Origin: Alectoria sarmentosa
Taxonomy: Eukaryota; Ascomycota; Lecanoromycetes; Lecanorales; Parmeliaceae
NCBI GenBank assembly: GCA_009733775.1
Contig: WOGZ01000312.1
Coordinates: 1 to 38,373 of the forward strand
Direction of reading: 5' to 3'
Length of the DNA stretch: 38,373 bases
Part shown: one piece after another, positions 21,758-32,486 of the stretch
How positions within the stretch are numbered: position 1 is the first letter of the stretch
Layout of the letters: each line of letters begins with the position of its first letter
Notes under the pieces: generated by a model
The model's database searches: none
Seen by the model: the letters and a program-made list of their open reading frames with translations, nothing else
What the model was told of the DNA's origin: nothing
Program-made: the position numbers and the translations under genes

Positions 21758-23241
21758 TCAGTAGCCATTGTTCTTCGGGTACAATGTTTTCCAGTCAATC
21801 TTTGGCCTCATTGAAGCGCGGTGACCTTTGCTCTTCAGGTGATTGATCCACTGACTATGGAACATGAGCGTTTTGTCACAAGCCTCGCAGTGTCTTGCAG
21901 ATTTAGCCTCCTCTTCAGGTGATGCAAGCAATTTCATAGCGGTATCCGATAGCGAATCAGGCTTAGGGAGCGCAAACCCACTGATGAATGCTGCCGTAAT
22001 GTCTTGAGCTTTTGCATCTACAGCATCTGAACACAGCGAAAAATCGGTAGCATCGAGCAAGAACATGTTATGCGCGAGATCCGCGGCGTTGACAGCGCGC
22101 TGCAGCCGTAATCTAATCCACTGAACTTGACGTTTGGCGTACTGTCTTGTTGCAATTTTGGTACGCTCAATGCCTTTCTGCCTTAGCTCCTCTCGGTGGC
22201 TTCCGTCCAGTAGATACGGCAGAAATTCTTTGAAGCCAATGGCAACCCATATGCCACGGCTCTGATCGATACTATCACCTTGCTGTTCCTGGTCCTGCAG
22301 GAAGCTTTGCATAAAAGCGACCTCCTCAAGCAAGCCGCGCGAGACCATGCTATCCACGCGCTCTTCCAGCCTCAAGTTGAGCACATCTGAGGGCGCATGA
22401 AGCCAAAAGATCAGCGAGTCGTATCGGAGGTGAGCCCGTGCTGAATCTTCAGAGCCATTGAGTCCAGCACTCCTATTCCACCCATCAGACTCGGGATCAT
22501 TACTCTGGACTCTCTGCTGTTTGTAGAGTTCGGATGCTTTCTTGCCCGTCTTCAACCATATTTCAAGGCTACGCTGAATTTTTCTTTGGTCACTAGGATG
22601 CCATCGCATGGCCATTTCTGGGTCCACCTTCCGGAGTTGCTTCAGCATCTCCTCGGTGTTCGTATCGAGCAACTTCCATGCCTCGGGCTGTGCATCCACT
22701 GACAAATCGTCGCTCCCCCCCTCTTCAACCAACGTATCTCTAAATAGAAGAGATTGTGTGTAATAGTGTGTTCCTCCAACCACAATAGGAAGTCGTCCCC
22801 TCGACCTGATCTCTTCAATAATGCTAGTTGCCCGCTTCAAGAATTGTTTGACCGTCCACGGTTCTTCCCCTAGTTCGACACAACCCAGTAGATGGTGTGG
22901 TATCCCTTTCCTCTCCTCTAATTGCAACTTATTCGTAGTGATTGGCAAACCGTCGTACATCTGTAGGGCATCTCCGTTGAGGATTTCTCCGTTATGTCGT
23001 TGAGCTAATGCTACGGCAAGCTGCAACGTAGTTCAGTTTCAAAGATGAAAATGCAGCGGGAAGCACTAACTTGAGATTTGCCCGTGCCTGTAGCGCCCAC
23101 TACGGCGACCAGAGGATGTTGGGGAGGAGCTGGTGACATTGTGATGCGCCTTTTCGTCGCTCGTATCCTGGGATAGGTCCCAGAAGTAACGGCATTGCTT
23201 GCCCAAGCGCGGAGAGGCAGAAAGAACGGAGCGTGGATCAT
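21758..23241 (-). CDS. MOD5: tRNA dimethylallyltransferase (tRNA isopentenyltransferase)
   Basis: Transfers an isopentenyl group from dimethylallyl diphosphate to A37 of tRNAs reading UNN codons, in mitochondria and in the cytosol/nucleus. Exons are 23241-23071 and 23020-21758, giving 477 residues from the first ATG or 443 from Met35. The P-loop GATGTGKS is at 49-56, the substrate-binding GDALQMYDGLPITTNK starts at 73, and GGTHYY is also present. A C-terminal C2H2 zinc finger (HCEACDKTLMFHSQWINHLKSKGH, positions about 434-457) is typical of eukaryotic members. The first 34 residues are rich in Arg, Ala, Ser and aromatics with no acidic residue, like a mitochondrial presequence. The second ATG at 23139 has A at -3 while the first has T, which favours leaky scanning to two isoforms as in yeast. 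Confidence 0.95.
23137..23139 (-). promoter_or_regulatory. Probable second translation start of MOD5
   Basis: In-frame ATG for Met35, context ATCACA before ATG (A at -3). Starting here removes the presequence and leaves the complete P-loop domain. Confidence 0.6.
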
Positions 23242-23716
23242 TCACGGTCAAAGCTAAGAGAATGAGCATGGATGCATGGAAACGGAATAGTCTTCTACTG
23301 TATTATCGAGTTATTGTTAGTATTTAGTTTCCGGCGGCGAGAAAATCAGGACCCTTGGGCACAACTCCACAACAAGAGCTCGATTGACGAAGACTTTGGT
23401 GGTGGACTTGGAGATCTTGATGTCATCTATAAGAGTGCAGTAGATTTTTTCTTCTCAAGAGCACTGATCATCAAGATACTCGGCGATGAAGTAATACAGT
23501 ACGGAGTATCATTTTGGTTGTTCCAGCGCCAAGATTTTCACACGGATCCCTTGGATGACCTAGTATATTAGCGTCCGAGGGTCCTATCGATAAGGGCAAA
23601 TCCTCCCATTCAAAGGACCGAGGCACCGAGGGACTCGTTCACTCTGAACTCTTCTCACTGTGACTTAGGATATCCGAGTTCTCAGGTCCTTCTCCGTCAA
23701 ATCTCAACTCCATTCA
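23242..23716. other. Divergent promoter region MOD5 / CAF16
   Basis: The interval separates two divergent starts. A few short frames occur and none resembles a known protein. The stretch before 23717 is pyrimidine-rich, as expected for a fungal leader. Confidence 0.55.
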
Positions 23717-24629
23717 ATGGGAACCCACAATGGTGTACCAAAAGAGCAGGCGCCTTCCATAGAAGTCAAGTCGCTCTCCTATGCATTCCAAGATGGTTCC
23801 TCTGGCCTCGAGAATGTCGTCCTCAGCCTTCCCCTTGGCAGTCGGACACTACTAATCGGCGGTATATGGTCACTCTCTTGTCTCCTCATCCATTCTCTCG
23901 CCTCATCGTTAATCTCTTCTAGCGAATGGCGCTGGTAAGACAACACTACTCCGCCTCCTGTCCGGCAAACGCATGGCTCCCACCGGCACAGTCAGCATCG
24001 CTGGAATCGATCCATTCACCTCTGGCCTCGAAGGTGTCACCTACCTCGGTCTTGAGTGGGTGCTCAACCCCATTGTACGCACCGATATTGACGTACCCAC
24101 TCTCCTCGCTTCCGTAGGAGGTGATTATTACACTGAGCGAAGGGATGAGTTGGTGGGGATTCTCGACATTGACCTAGCATGGCGGATGCACGCTGTCAGT
24201 GATGGGGAGAGGAGAAGGGTGCAGCTTGCCATGGGACTTTTGAGGCCATGGCGAGTGCTGTTGTTGGACGAGATTACAGTCGATTTGGATCTGTTGAGTC
24301 GGAGTAATTTCCTGGGATTCTTGAAAACGGAGACGGAGAGTAGAGCTTGCACGATCGTGTATGCAACGCATATCCTGGACAATCTGGCCGACTGGCCAAC
24401 GCACCTAGTGCACATGCACATTGGAAGAGTCAAGGAATGGGGTGGCGTTGAGAAATTCAACGTGGGAGGAATGAGAAAGAGTGGGAACAGTCAGTTGGGA
24501 GAACTAGTGCTGGACTGGTTGAAAGGTGATTTGAGAGATAGAGGCCCACGGGGCGGACGATCAAGCGAGGGTAAGACTTACGAGAGTCTAGATGGCAAAG
24601 GTGGTTATGGGAATGAGAAGAGGAGCTGA
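23717..24629 (+). CDS. CAF16: ABC-type ATPase CAF16 (CCR4-NOT associated)
   Basis: Soluble single-ABC-domain ATPase without membrane segments, described in yeast as associated with the CCR4-NOT complex that controls transcription and mRNA decay. The protein has 283 residues from exons 23717-23861 and 23923-24629. The Walker A motif GANGAGKT (48-55) is rebuilt exactly across the intron, which confirms the splice. The ABC signature is VSDGERRRVQ (about 140-149) and Walker B is VLLLDEIT (about 160-167), followed by ATH as switch histidine. The segment GVTYLGLEWVLNPIVRTDI is typical of Caf16. The C-terminal 50 residues are Gly/Arg/Lys-rich and low complexity. The gene ends only 104 bases from the convergent ELP2 stop. 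Confidence 0.93.
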
Positions 24630-24733
24630 GCTATTATTCCCTACTGTTATAAGTTAAGGAGGCATCTCAACATGCCTCCCCATCCATTCCCGGCGTAAGA
24701 TGCTTTTTCGTTCGGTGTGTTTCCGGATTTGAT

Positions 24734-27258
24734 CTACGCGAATCTTGAAATCGAGATGATCCTCAACGAGCTGTCATCGCTCGCTACTGTCAATTGCCAG
24801 TTTTCATGATCTGCTTCGTCCGCAGAGACCGTTTGGAGGGTGGGCCTCCAGGCGAGATGGGTGACTGATCTCGAGGGTTGTAGACTGCCCAATTCATTAC
24901 TCAAGATGCCAAAACAGCAACAGCAAAAACGCCAGATTACCTACGATTTTTCAAGCTCGAAGGTTCGCTTGACCGTCCAATTAGGAACTTGCAGGATGTG
25001 GAGAGAGATGTTACCCGTCTCGGTCCCAATCGCTATCACTATGTTGTTTTGCAAAAGCCGAGAGGAGATGTCGACCGCTGTGACAGAAAAAGCTGCTGTT
25101 ATTGTGGTCATACATTCTGTGCCCATTGCGCTGATACTCCATATCTTGACCGCTTTGTCTCTACCAGCCGTAGCGAATACTCTTCCAGCTTCTAGAGGAG
25201 CCCAGCACGCATCAAGTATCATCCTTGAATGGGCTTTGGGGTTTGAATGCTTCAACAAATACCCTTCAAGTCGGATAACATCTCTCTCAAATATCGCCCA
25301 TTGTCTGTCTCGACCAACGCTGACGAGATACCGATCATCGCTCGAGAAGGACAAAGCGGTGACTGTCAACGAATGAGCTATCAGTGATGGCTTGACCTCA
25401 CGCCATTCTTTAGTCGTATACAGGCGAATTACTGCATGGTCTAATGAACTTGCCCGACACGATGTAGCAATAACAGTGCCATCATGACTGGATGCGACAG
25501 CGGAGATCTCGAAGCCGTGTCCATAAAGCTTCTCTCTCTCTGGCCATAGCGTATGTCTTGCCAGCTGATCCTCCAAAGGTGGACGATCTACCCGGAGTGT
25601 CTGGCAATAGACTGTAGATCTTAGGGTTTCTGCGTCGGCATGCCCAGCAGTATTGGCCTCCTCACCTATAGCACTTTCAATTGCCTTATTCGACAAGCCC
25701 AAGACCGGAATATTGGCAGCATCTGGCAGATTTTGAGCGACGTTGGTATAGATATCGCACAGAGTATCAAGTAGACGAGCTGTTGCTCTAGGTTCGTCGA
25801 ACACGCGTAGCAGCTTTTCATCAGCTCCAGAGATGAACATGGTTTGACCGATTGAATCTATGCAATTCAAATCGTAGCCATGTATTTGTGGCCTTGCCAT
25901 TTCATGCCAAGAACATTTACTTCCACGCTTCCACGCAGCATGCAATCGTGTAGTCTGATCTGATCCAGTGGAAAGGAGATATGAGCCATCCTTCGACCAG
26001 GCGACGGCAGCTACCGGTTTTGTGTGCCCACTAATGCCAACTCCCTGCACCCATCCATCCTGGTCCCTATGGTAATTCCACAGCCTCCAACTCCCTGTCC
26101 GTCCAAGGCTTACGAGCTTCTCGCCATCCGGTGACCAGAGGCCGATGTAGAAGCCACCCGTGCTTCCAGTCGCCGTTGTAGATCCTTTCTGCGCACTTAT
26201 CTCACCTAGTCGCGTAACGCACACCCACACACCCGAATTCTGTTCGGATTCCCAAATGGCCAGAGAGTTATCTGCAGACGCAGAAAGTAGTCGAAGACGC
26301 TCTTTATCAAGACGCCAGGAGATAGTGTAGATCCAGTCTTCATGACCCAAGAGTAAAGCCTCAAAGGAGACTGAGTATGAGTTCTGGGGAGTTCTAAGCT
26401 TGTGTGCCTTGTTAGACAGAGATCTCTCGAGATCCCTGAAAGCTAACTCGGTTTCAAGATTGGCTTTCGGCTTCCCTTGTGTTATACGCCACAGCCTGAT
26501 ATACTTATCTTGACTTGCGGACGCCACAAGGAGATCGCTATCCGCTGATTCTCTCTCCCGCGTGATACCCAAAGAACGTATCCAGCCTTCGTGACCGGGC
26601 AAGGTGACTTGATGGCAAAATCTGCCATTGTTAGAAGCCACATATACCTGCATGATGCTCGTGGTACCGGTTGTAGCAAGTACAAGGTCTTCACCGGCAC
26701 CTAACGAGTGCAATGCTAGTGCAAGGGGAAAGAAGCGAGGCTTTGTTTTGATTGTCTGCAATTTCTCAACACTGATCTCATCCCCTAGGCTTTCAATGCG
26801 CCAGATTCTGATTGTTGCATCAGCAGATCCTGAAGCGAAGACATTGGTTCCTTTGAAGACTGCCAGGCAATTTATAGAGCTCTCATGGCCATCTAAAGTA
26901 GCTACTAGATGGAATCCGGTAGCAGATGCTGTTTTAGCTTGCCACACCCGGATAGTTTGGTCGACAGATCCACTCAGAATTGTTTGAGAAAAGGCTTTCT
27001 GGATTGGGAAGAATTTGACTGCATTCACAATATCAGTGTGGCCACGTAACAATGCTTTGACGCCTTGGTAGCCATTGTCCTGTCTGCATAGTGAGCAGTT
27101 CTGATTTGTGGATTAGAAACCAGCCATACCAACGGTGACCAAGTTGCTACATTCCTATCTGCGCCGAAGGCAAGTAGTCCACTTGCTGGATCCCAATCAG
27201 CAGCTGACGGATGGCGATTACCGCCAGCAGCAAGGTACTCAGCATTCCAGTCCACCAT
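24734..27258 (-). CDS. ELP2: Elongator complex subunit 2 (ELP2), WD40 protein
   Basis: Scaffold subunit of the Elongator complex, which modifies wobble uridine (mcm5/ncm5U34) in tRNAs. The protein has 804 residues, the usual family size. Exons are 27258-27130, 27079-24945 and 24884-24734. Two seven-bladed WD40 propellers are expected. Clear repeats include LRGHTDIVNAVKFFP, GSVDQTIRVWQ, SGSADATIRIWR, LGHEDWIYTISW, SGHTKPVAAVAWSKDGSYLLSTG and FATAGRDKAVKIWSI. The N-terminus NRHPSAADWDPASGLLAFGAD is highly typical. Reading past the second intron donor meets a stop almost at once. The last exon, supported by phase and by SVTHLAWRP plus a final WD-like strand (LTVASDDSSLRIISI), restores full length. 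It is convergent with CAF16. Confidence 0.95.
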
Positions 27259-28400
27259 TGAAAATCCGAGAAATGAAAAGGTGTAGATTGAAGAGACGAA
27301 GGAACAAAGATGACTGGACCATCTTTTCGATACCTCCCAGGCGCCCGCTTGCCGCGCCTACGAGTAAAACCGACCGTAAAGTAAAGTATTTAAGTACTTA
27401 AAGATGCCCGGTAAATGCTGCAACCTTTGTAAATGTTTCCGTCTTCATCGAACGGTAAACACTTTGTGCTACGTGTACGGTCACTTTGTGCTACGTGTAC
27501 TTGGCCTACGGCGATGGAGACTCTGTCGAATGATGGAAAAAAGGTCCCGGTCGTCGTAGAATTTACGTTAGTCACCTTGGATCTGAAAAGCTCTTCTTCA
27601 TACTTTGCGTCTTCCTAATCAACCGTAGAGGTGGCCTTGAATTGCTTTTCTCGAACCAGCGGAAGCACCAGCTTTTTCTACCAAGCACCGATGAGAATGG
27701 CCGATTAGCAAATCTTGCCTTCCTCGTACGATATTTGTGCGAGAATCTAATGGCGGATAAAAGGAAAGAGATGTTTGTCCTCGACGGTACAGTGTCAGTG
27801 ATTTCGTGTCTTACAGTGATGCGGGAAAAGCGTAATTAAAATCACGAGTATAGACGGCCTGGGATCCTCGTTTTGATCAACGATGCCGATTGGGAACTTG
27901 AAGGCGAGGACCAATATGAATTGAAGAGGAATGACAACATTCTCTTCGTTTCTACGCTTCACGGGGGCTGAGAGATTCCCTTTGCGAGTGAGCCCAACGG
28001 GCTGATGGTATATACTGACTACAACCTCTTGAATGTCTGATTCGAGGCCTGATCACTCATAGACAGCGCAACCGGTTCGTGACAAAATGGAGCAACATCG
28101 GTATTGTATGCTCTTATTTTCCCAAAAGGAGCAAAGAGCTGGAAAGGACATTGGCCAATAGGATTTTGCCTGAGTCATCCGAGTGGGGAGTAGTTAACAA
28201 TCGGGGACTTCTGCGGTCAAAATTGAGACGATTGATTGACCGTCATCTACAATGATGGAGGATGATTCCGCGTGCCTATCAAACGCTCCTGAGACTTAAT
28301 GACTGTTCAAAACCCCCGATTCGAGCTGTAAGACAGGCTTTTTAAAGGAGTTGGGGTTGTCAGTACTTTGTAGATACTGAATTCTGTGCAACAGCTAACG
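27259..28400. other. Intergenic region upstream of ELP2 and downstream of RAI1
   Basis: No supported gene lies in this 1.1-kb interval. A weak frame at 27642-27839 has no recognisable relative. A 22-bp-period direct repeat lies at 27460-27500. Confidence 0.5.
27460..27500. repeat. 19-bp perfect direct repeat, period 22
   Basis: CACTTTGTGCTACGTGTAC occurs at 27460-27478 and again at 27482-27500, separated by GGT. It lies about 200 bases upstream of the ELP2 start and could be a duplicated promoter site. Confidence 0.9.
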
Positions 28401-30136
28401 TCAATGAGTCTCTTGGTTGATTGAATCTATCAGCCTGGCTTTTGCTGCTGGTACATCCGCCTCATTCACATCTCTACCATTTCGCCATTCGACGAAATCT
28501 GGAGAGAGGATATCACCGTAACCGAATTCCTCATTCTTGAAAACCTCAATGACTACCGTACATTTCGAAGTCAGCATTGCTTATTCAAGGCAAGAACATG
28601 GGTTAATGAAAGAAGTCTCGGGAGTATGAGCAGGGTTTTGCTCCTGGACTATCTTTTGCGACTTAAGAAGCGGTACAAAATAGGGATGAACAACCTGGGG
28701 ACCTCTCCCTTCGCCTTATCCGCCAAACACCATTGGTTGTGATTGTTTTTTGGAGCCCTGAGGAAGCATTAGCCGACGCCAAATCGCAGGCCGTGAAGCT
28801 CTCACAGTCGAGAAAAGCAGCTGTGAAGTTAATGCAAAGATTGCCATCCCATGTTCCTTTACCTTGTCGTTTGACCACTCCGGGAATGTTCTTGGTTTCT
28901 AGCTCTTCAATTTTTTGCAAGATCCCGTTCTGGCTGCGGAAACCCACAATGATCCTAGGGACCCCGAGTAAAAACGATTGTATCCAAAATTTTAATAGTT
29001 TGCGCTCGTATTTGAGCATGTCCTTGTCGTTCGCGATCGCTGCTGAGGTCTTCAATTCCACCCAATTGATGGGATCATCCCTGTTTTCTGGCTTGCAGTC
29101 CCATACTGAGCAGCTATGAGTAAGTGGCTACGGTGGTTATCGGCCCAGGAATCAGCGGAACGTACAAGCATCAACCTCGCCTCCGATGAGAATCTTTGCT
29201 TTACCAATGCCGGTTTTAATCACAGAGCAGTATTGGGCGTAGTTATTTACCGCCATGTTCTCGCGGTTTTCAATGAATTCTCGCGAAGTCATATCCCACT
29301 GATCAGGGATCAATGACAAAGTTTCAAACTTGTAACCTTCAAAGAGGAAATCAGCCAGCCCATAGTCTCCGGGAACGCATCCAACATACCCCAAAAACTC
29401 ATGAGGTCCTGTGAAGGAGCACCAGGTCGCGAGGGCTGAGCATGCTGCTGCCTCCTCGACTCCAGTTTGTGGTCGTGATTTTCCTCTATGAAGCTGCATG
29501 TGATTTGGAATTCAGCCGGTGCTGGTCCTCAGTAGAGCAACTTACATGCTGTCCTTCACCAGTCCAGAAAGTCAGCGAAGGCATTCATGTCAAGGCACAG
29601 CTTCCGGGGAAATGCACACTTGGAGCCTTGTTGCATTCATTTCGAACCTTTGAGCAGTCAGATTTGGTACTCTTATCCACCGTGGTAAGTCACGAACCCG
29701 CTCATGTTGTCGAAAGGCGAGGCCATTATCTAGTCATTCGTCATTACCTCTGGCATTATCGAGTGAAGATTGATACTTTAGTCATTAAGCCCCTCCAGGT
29801 CACGAAGTCTGCTTCACATTTCTTGCCAGTCCGTCGTTCGAGGTCAATGATAGTCTTGAGAAGACTGTCCAAGTGATCGTCTGCCGTGTCATCGAGTTGT
29901 TGAAAGGCATCAAACCCTCTCGACAGGTCTGCTCCGAGGTTTGGGGGATAATAGTATCTTAAGGACCGCTCGTCCAAATGGAAGACGTGGTCGTTATCGT
30001 AGGAAAAACAGGCAATTTCCTAGTATGCTATAAGCCATATGTATGATGTGCAAGATATTCAGCGCACTTTGGGCCTTCGAATTGCGGCGCTGGACCCTGT
30101 GAACCTGCTCACGGGTAAAATAGCAAAGTTGCTCAT
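28401..30136 (-). CDS. RAI1: Decapping nuclease RAI1 (DXO family)
   Basis: Nuclear pyrophosphohydrolase/decapping enzyme that removes faulty 5' ends and partners the exonuclease Rat1. The protein has 389 residues from ten exons: 30136-30068, 30019-29777, 29729-29698, 29647-29620, 29553-29546, 29493-29390, 29336-29166, 29105-28806, 28757-28695 and 28552-28401. Landmarks are RRPKEIACFSYDNDH, LRYYYPPNLGADLSRGFD, YAQYCSVIKTGIGKAKILIGG, metal-binding GGEVDA (Glu215, Asp217) and VELKTS (Glu235, Lys237), then KFWIQSFLLGVPRIIVGFR and VWRIRRRERSP. The C-terminus FGYGDILSPDFVEWR is typical. Every join keeps phase. One exon is only 8 nt, and the last intron (142 nt) resembles the introner-like family. 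The C-terminal join is supported by the VIEVFK motif. Confidence 0.93.
28553..28694 (-). repeat. Possible introner-like intron in RAI1 (142 nt)
   Basis: RAI1's other introns are 47-66 nt. This one is 142 nt, contains CATGTTC, and ends AAGCAATGCTGACTTCGAAAT...GGTAG. The first 14 bases of that end are identical to the 3' end of a phosphofructokinase intron, and CTGACTTCGAAAT matches intron A at 12 of 13 bases. The GTTGTT donor is unusual. Confidence 0.5.
29546..29553 (-). other. 8-nt micro-exon of RAI1
   Basis: An 8-base exon (GACAGCAT) between introns 29619-29554 (66 nt, CTGAC branch) and 29545-29494 (52 nt, GTAAGT donor) is the only arrangement I found that keeps the frame. It also yields the family motif SIFIEEN. 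Direct splicing of exon 4 to exon 6 shifts the frame. Confidence 0.7.
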
Positions 30137-30597
30137 AGTTGCCCGTGGTCAGGCAGTGTCAGATTGACTGGGAATCTTGCTTCATGCGCAGTAAAGCGAT
30201 TTGAGTCCAGACCTATGACAATTTTTGTCCAGCGAAGAGACCACACAGTTGTTCGAACCCCATGAATCTCCTGCTAGTTGTAATTACTCTAGGGGTTACA
30301 GGTTAGGCTCTGCAGGTATACTACCATTTTTTTTTGAAAGCCAGCCTCTCGTAAAATGACTTTGGTACATCTTGAGAAGTGAATAAAATCGGTAGCACAC
30401 AGCAATAACTCACGTATGTTCAAATCAGTCTCAGCTCTGAGCCTCTGAAGTTCACAGGAGTTGATCATCTAGCGCGTCTCACGCGTCTATTTGGCTCAGC
30501 CCTACGTAGTCTATTTTGAGGCGCGTTGTCGGCATCTGCAAAGTGCAAATCGGTTCTTTAATAAACATCAGACATCCCACATCGAAAAGTTAGCAGA
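30137..30597. other. Divergent promoter region RAI1 / small unknown gene
   Basis: The interval separates divergent starts. No gene is visible. An A/T-only run lies near 30328 and CACGCGTC/CGCGTCTC repeats lie near 30473-30488. Confidence 0.55.
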
Positions 30598-31133
30598 ATG
30601 GCTTCGAACTCAACAGCATCACGCTCAATAGCGACTGGTACATCGAGTGTTCGTCGAAATTTATTCCATCACACTCTCAGCAGGCGGCCAACAAGTGCTT
30701 CAACGTCTTCATTAGCGACAACGCTGCAAGACGCCTCTCAGGACGAGAGCTCAGACATTGTAGTCAAAGATCGCAATGGCAATTATCAAGTCCAGGTTCC
30801 AATTCTACCGCCTCTAGATGAAGATCAGGCACAGGAGGAGGACTCGGGCAATGAGAAAGAGAGTATGGTCTGCCCCTTCTGGTGGAAGGAAGAGATTGCC
30901 AATCCTCACATAGAAATAGATGCCAGACTACTAGAGATGTATAAGGATAGGAGTCTACAGCCTCACGATCCCGCAGGTCAGTCCCAAACATCAGTCTACT
31001 CTTGAAGCAAAGCTAAGTTGGACGAGTATTAGAACTCTTGAACGCGGTGCATGCAAGCCTGAGGCGCAAGGTAGCTTCGCTCCACGAGGACAACTGGATC
31101 TTCGACACTGAACAGCAATCAATGGGCGGCTGA
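30598..31133 (+). CDS. Small protein of unknown function
   Basis: I do not recognise this protein. Two exons (30598-30976 and 31033-31133) give 159 residues. The 56-nt intron has a GTCAGT donor, a GCTAAG branch and a TTAG acceptor. The first 45 residues are Ser/Thr/Arg-rich and uncharged-to-basic. Residues 52-110 are acidic and contain DRNGNYQVQVPILPPLDED and a CPFWWKEEIANPH motif. The C-terminal part (LLNAVHASLRRKVASLHEDNWIFD) looks helical and continues smoothly across the splice, which supports the model. The gene is divergent from RAI1 and convergent with GET4, with 99 bases between stops. The ATG at 30598 follows AGA. A nuclear or mitochondrial role cannot be decided. Confidence 0.7.
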
Positions 31134-31232
31134 AGATTTGTTGCAAGATGGTCTGCGTACAATACGGTATTCTGGCATATCATTCTGCAGTGTCAAATAC
31201 AAAATTGCTGCCCACAACACCCTCTAGTTGCA

Positions 31233-32486
31233 TCAGTCCACAGCCGGCGGCACTGGAGCGTCCACCTTCTTAGGCTTCGGTTTCGGGCTTCCACCAAACA
31301 TCATGCCGCCTAACATGTCCATTAAAGGATTTCCTGGCCTCGGTATCCGTATCCCAAAATACATTTCGCCTATTTGCGCCAATGCATCATCCCAAGTGCC
31401 AACCTCCTTCACGTAAGGCGCATAATGCTTCGCCAGCTGCTTATACAGATCTGGACTACCTCTTTGGACCGTCAGCAAGAGAAGACCAAGAAAATTGAGG
31501 AGAGGCAACGATGGATAGACACGCATGTCGGAAGAGGTGCTGCTGACTTCCTGTACGCTGAGTGATTTGCTGGAGGAGCTGAGGTGGGAGGTGAATATCA
31601 GATAGGCTTTATTGGCAGAGCGGAGATTGCTGGTCAGGAGGTAGGGAAAGACGGCTCTTGCAGCGTAGAGAGCGGCGGTGTAGGATTCGTCTTGGGCGTA
31701 CCATTCGTACTCGACTTTGGCAAGCTGCTCGGCGGAGTCTTTGGTACCGAGGGCGAGATGGCGCTCTGCATCGTATGGTTCGCCTTCTGCAAACAAGGAT
31801 AAGCTACAATAGATAGATGTACAGAGTATCCAGGAATCACGCAGGGACTCTGTACCTTCGGCAAACAAACTTCCAGCTACATGGTGCAGTTCAGGATCTC
31901 CATTGGGATATTCTCCAGCCTTTCCACTCCAAGCAACCATCTCAGACACGAACCTCTTCTTCGTAGGCTCGCTGGGCGGAAACGCCCTCAAGAGAGTAAG
32001 TAACTTCCCTGGATCACACTGTAGATCAGCACTCGCACTCCATAATTCTAGTAGGAGTTTCTTCAATCTTGCAACCGCCGGTCTCCTTGTCTTTGCGTCT
32101 TTGTCTCCATGACGCCAAACTCGTACGCACCCTTCTCGCCAGTGCCACACCCCTTCTCTGCCTTGCCTAATACCTCCACGAGGAGACATCCCAGGTCCCC
32201 ACCGCTGCCACCTTGTCCCGCCTTTAGCAAAGCCAATGCGCCGCCATAGAGGATGTCGATAGCCGAGTCCCAGTCGGAAGACTTGACGTAACGAGAAGCA
32301 ACTACTCGCAGTTGCTGATGCGCCTCATAGTAATTGCCTTCTGAGATCCTGTGATGGGGAGAAAAGTCAGCATGGGAATGGAGTGCCTGACGTTGAATAA
32401 CAGCGTTCGTTGTGGTCTGGGAGATTGGTTGATTACTTCTCTTCTTGCCTAGCAATAGTCTTTTGAATCTTTGATGATCGCGACAT
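31233..32486 (-). CDS. GET4: GET4, tail-anchored protein targeting factor
   Basis: Cytosolic alpha-solenoid protein that with Get5 links the chaperone Sgt2 to Get3 in delivery of tail-anchored proteins to the ER. The protein has about 324 residues. Exons are 32486-32437, 32348-32151, about 32031-31856 and 31783-31233. Typical sequence includes NYYEAHQQLRVVASRYVK, DILYGGALALLKAGQGGSGG, LLRAFPPSEPTKKRFV, DPELHHVAGSLFAEGEPYDA and FPSLPLL-like YPSLPLLNFLGLLLLTVQRG, ending with GTWDDALAQIGEMYFGI and a Lys/Pro-rich tail. The 72-nt third intron happens to be open in frame, and family alignment shows it is spliced. The acceptor of intron 2 is uncertain: 32031 or 32037, a two-codon difference. Start MSRSSKIQKTIARQEEK is family-like. 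Confidence 0.92.

Noticed and set aside
21758..27258. A functional tRNA-modification gene cluster (MOD5, ELP2)
   Set aside because: The two genes are separated by CAF16, have separate promoters, and act on different anticodon-loop positions. Proximity looks accidental.
31784..31855. Reading GET4 through the in-frame 72-nt segment as coding
   Set aside because: It has perfect donor and acceptor sites, inserts 24 residues that repeat LFAEG, and breaks the family alignment.
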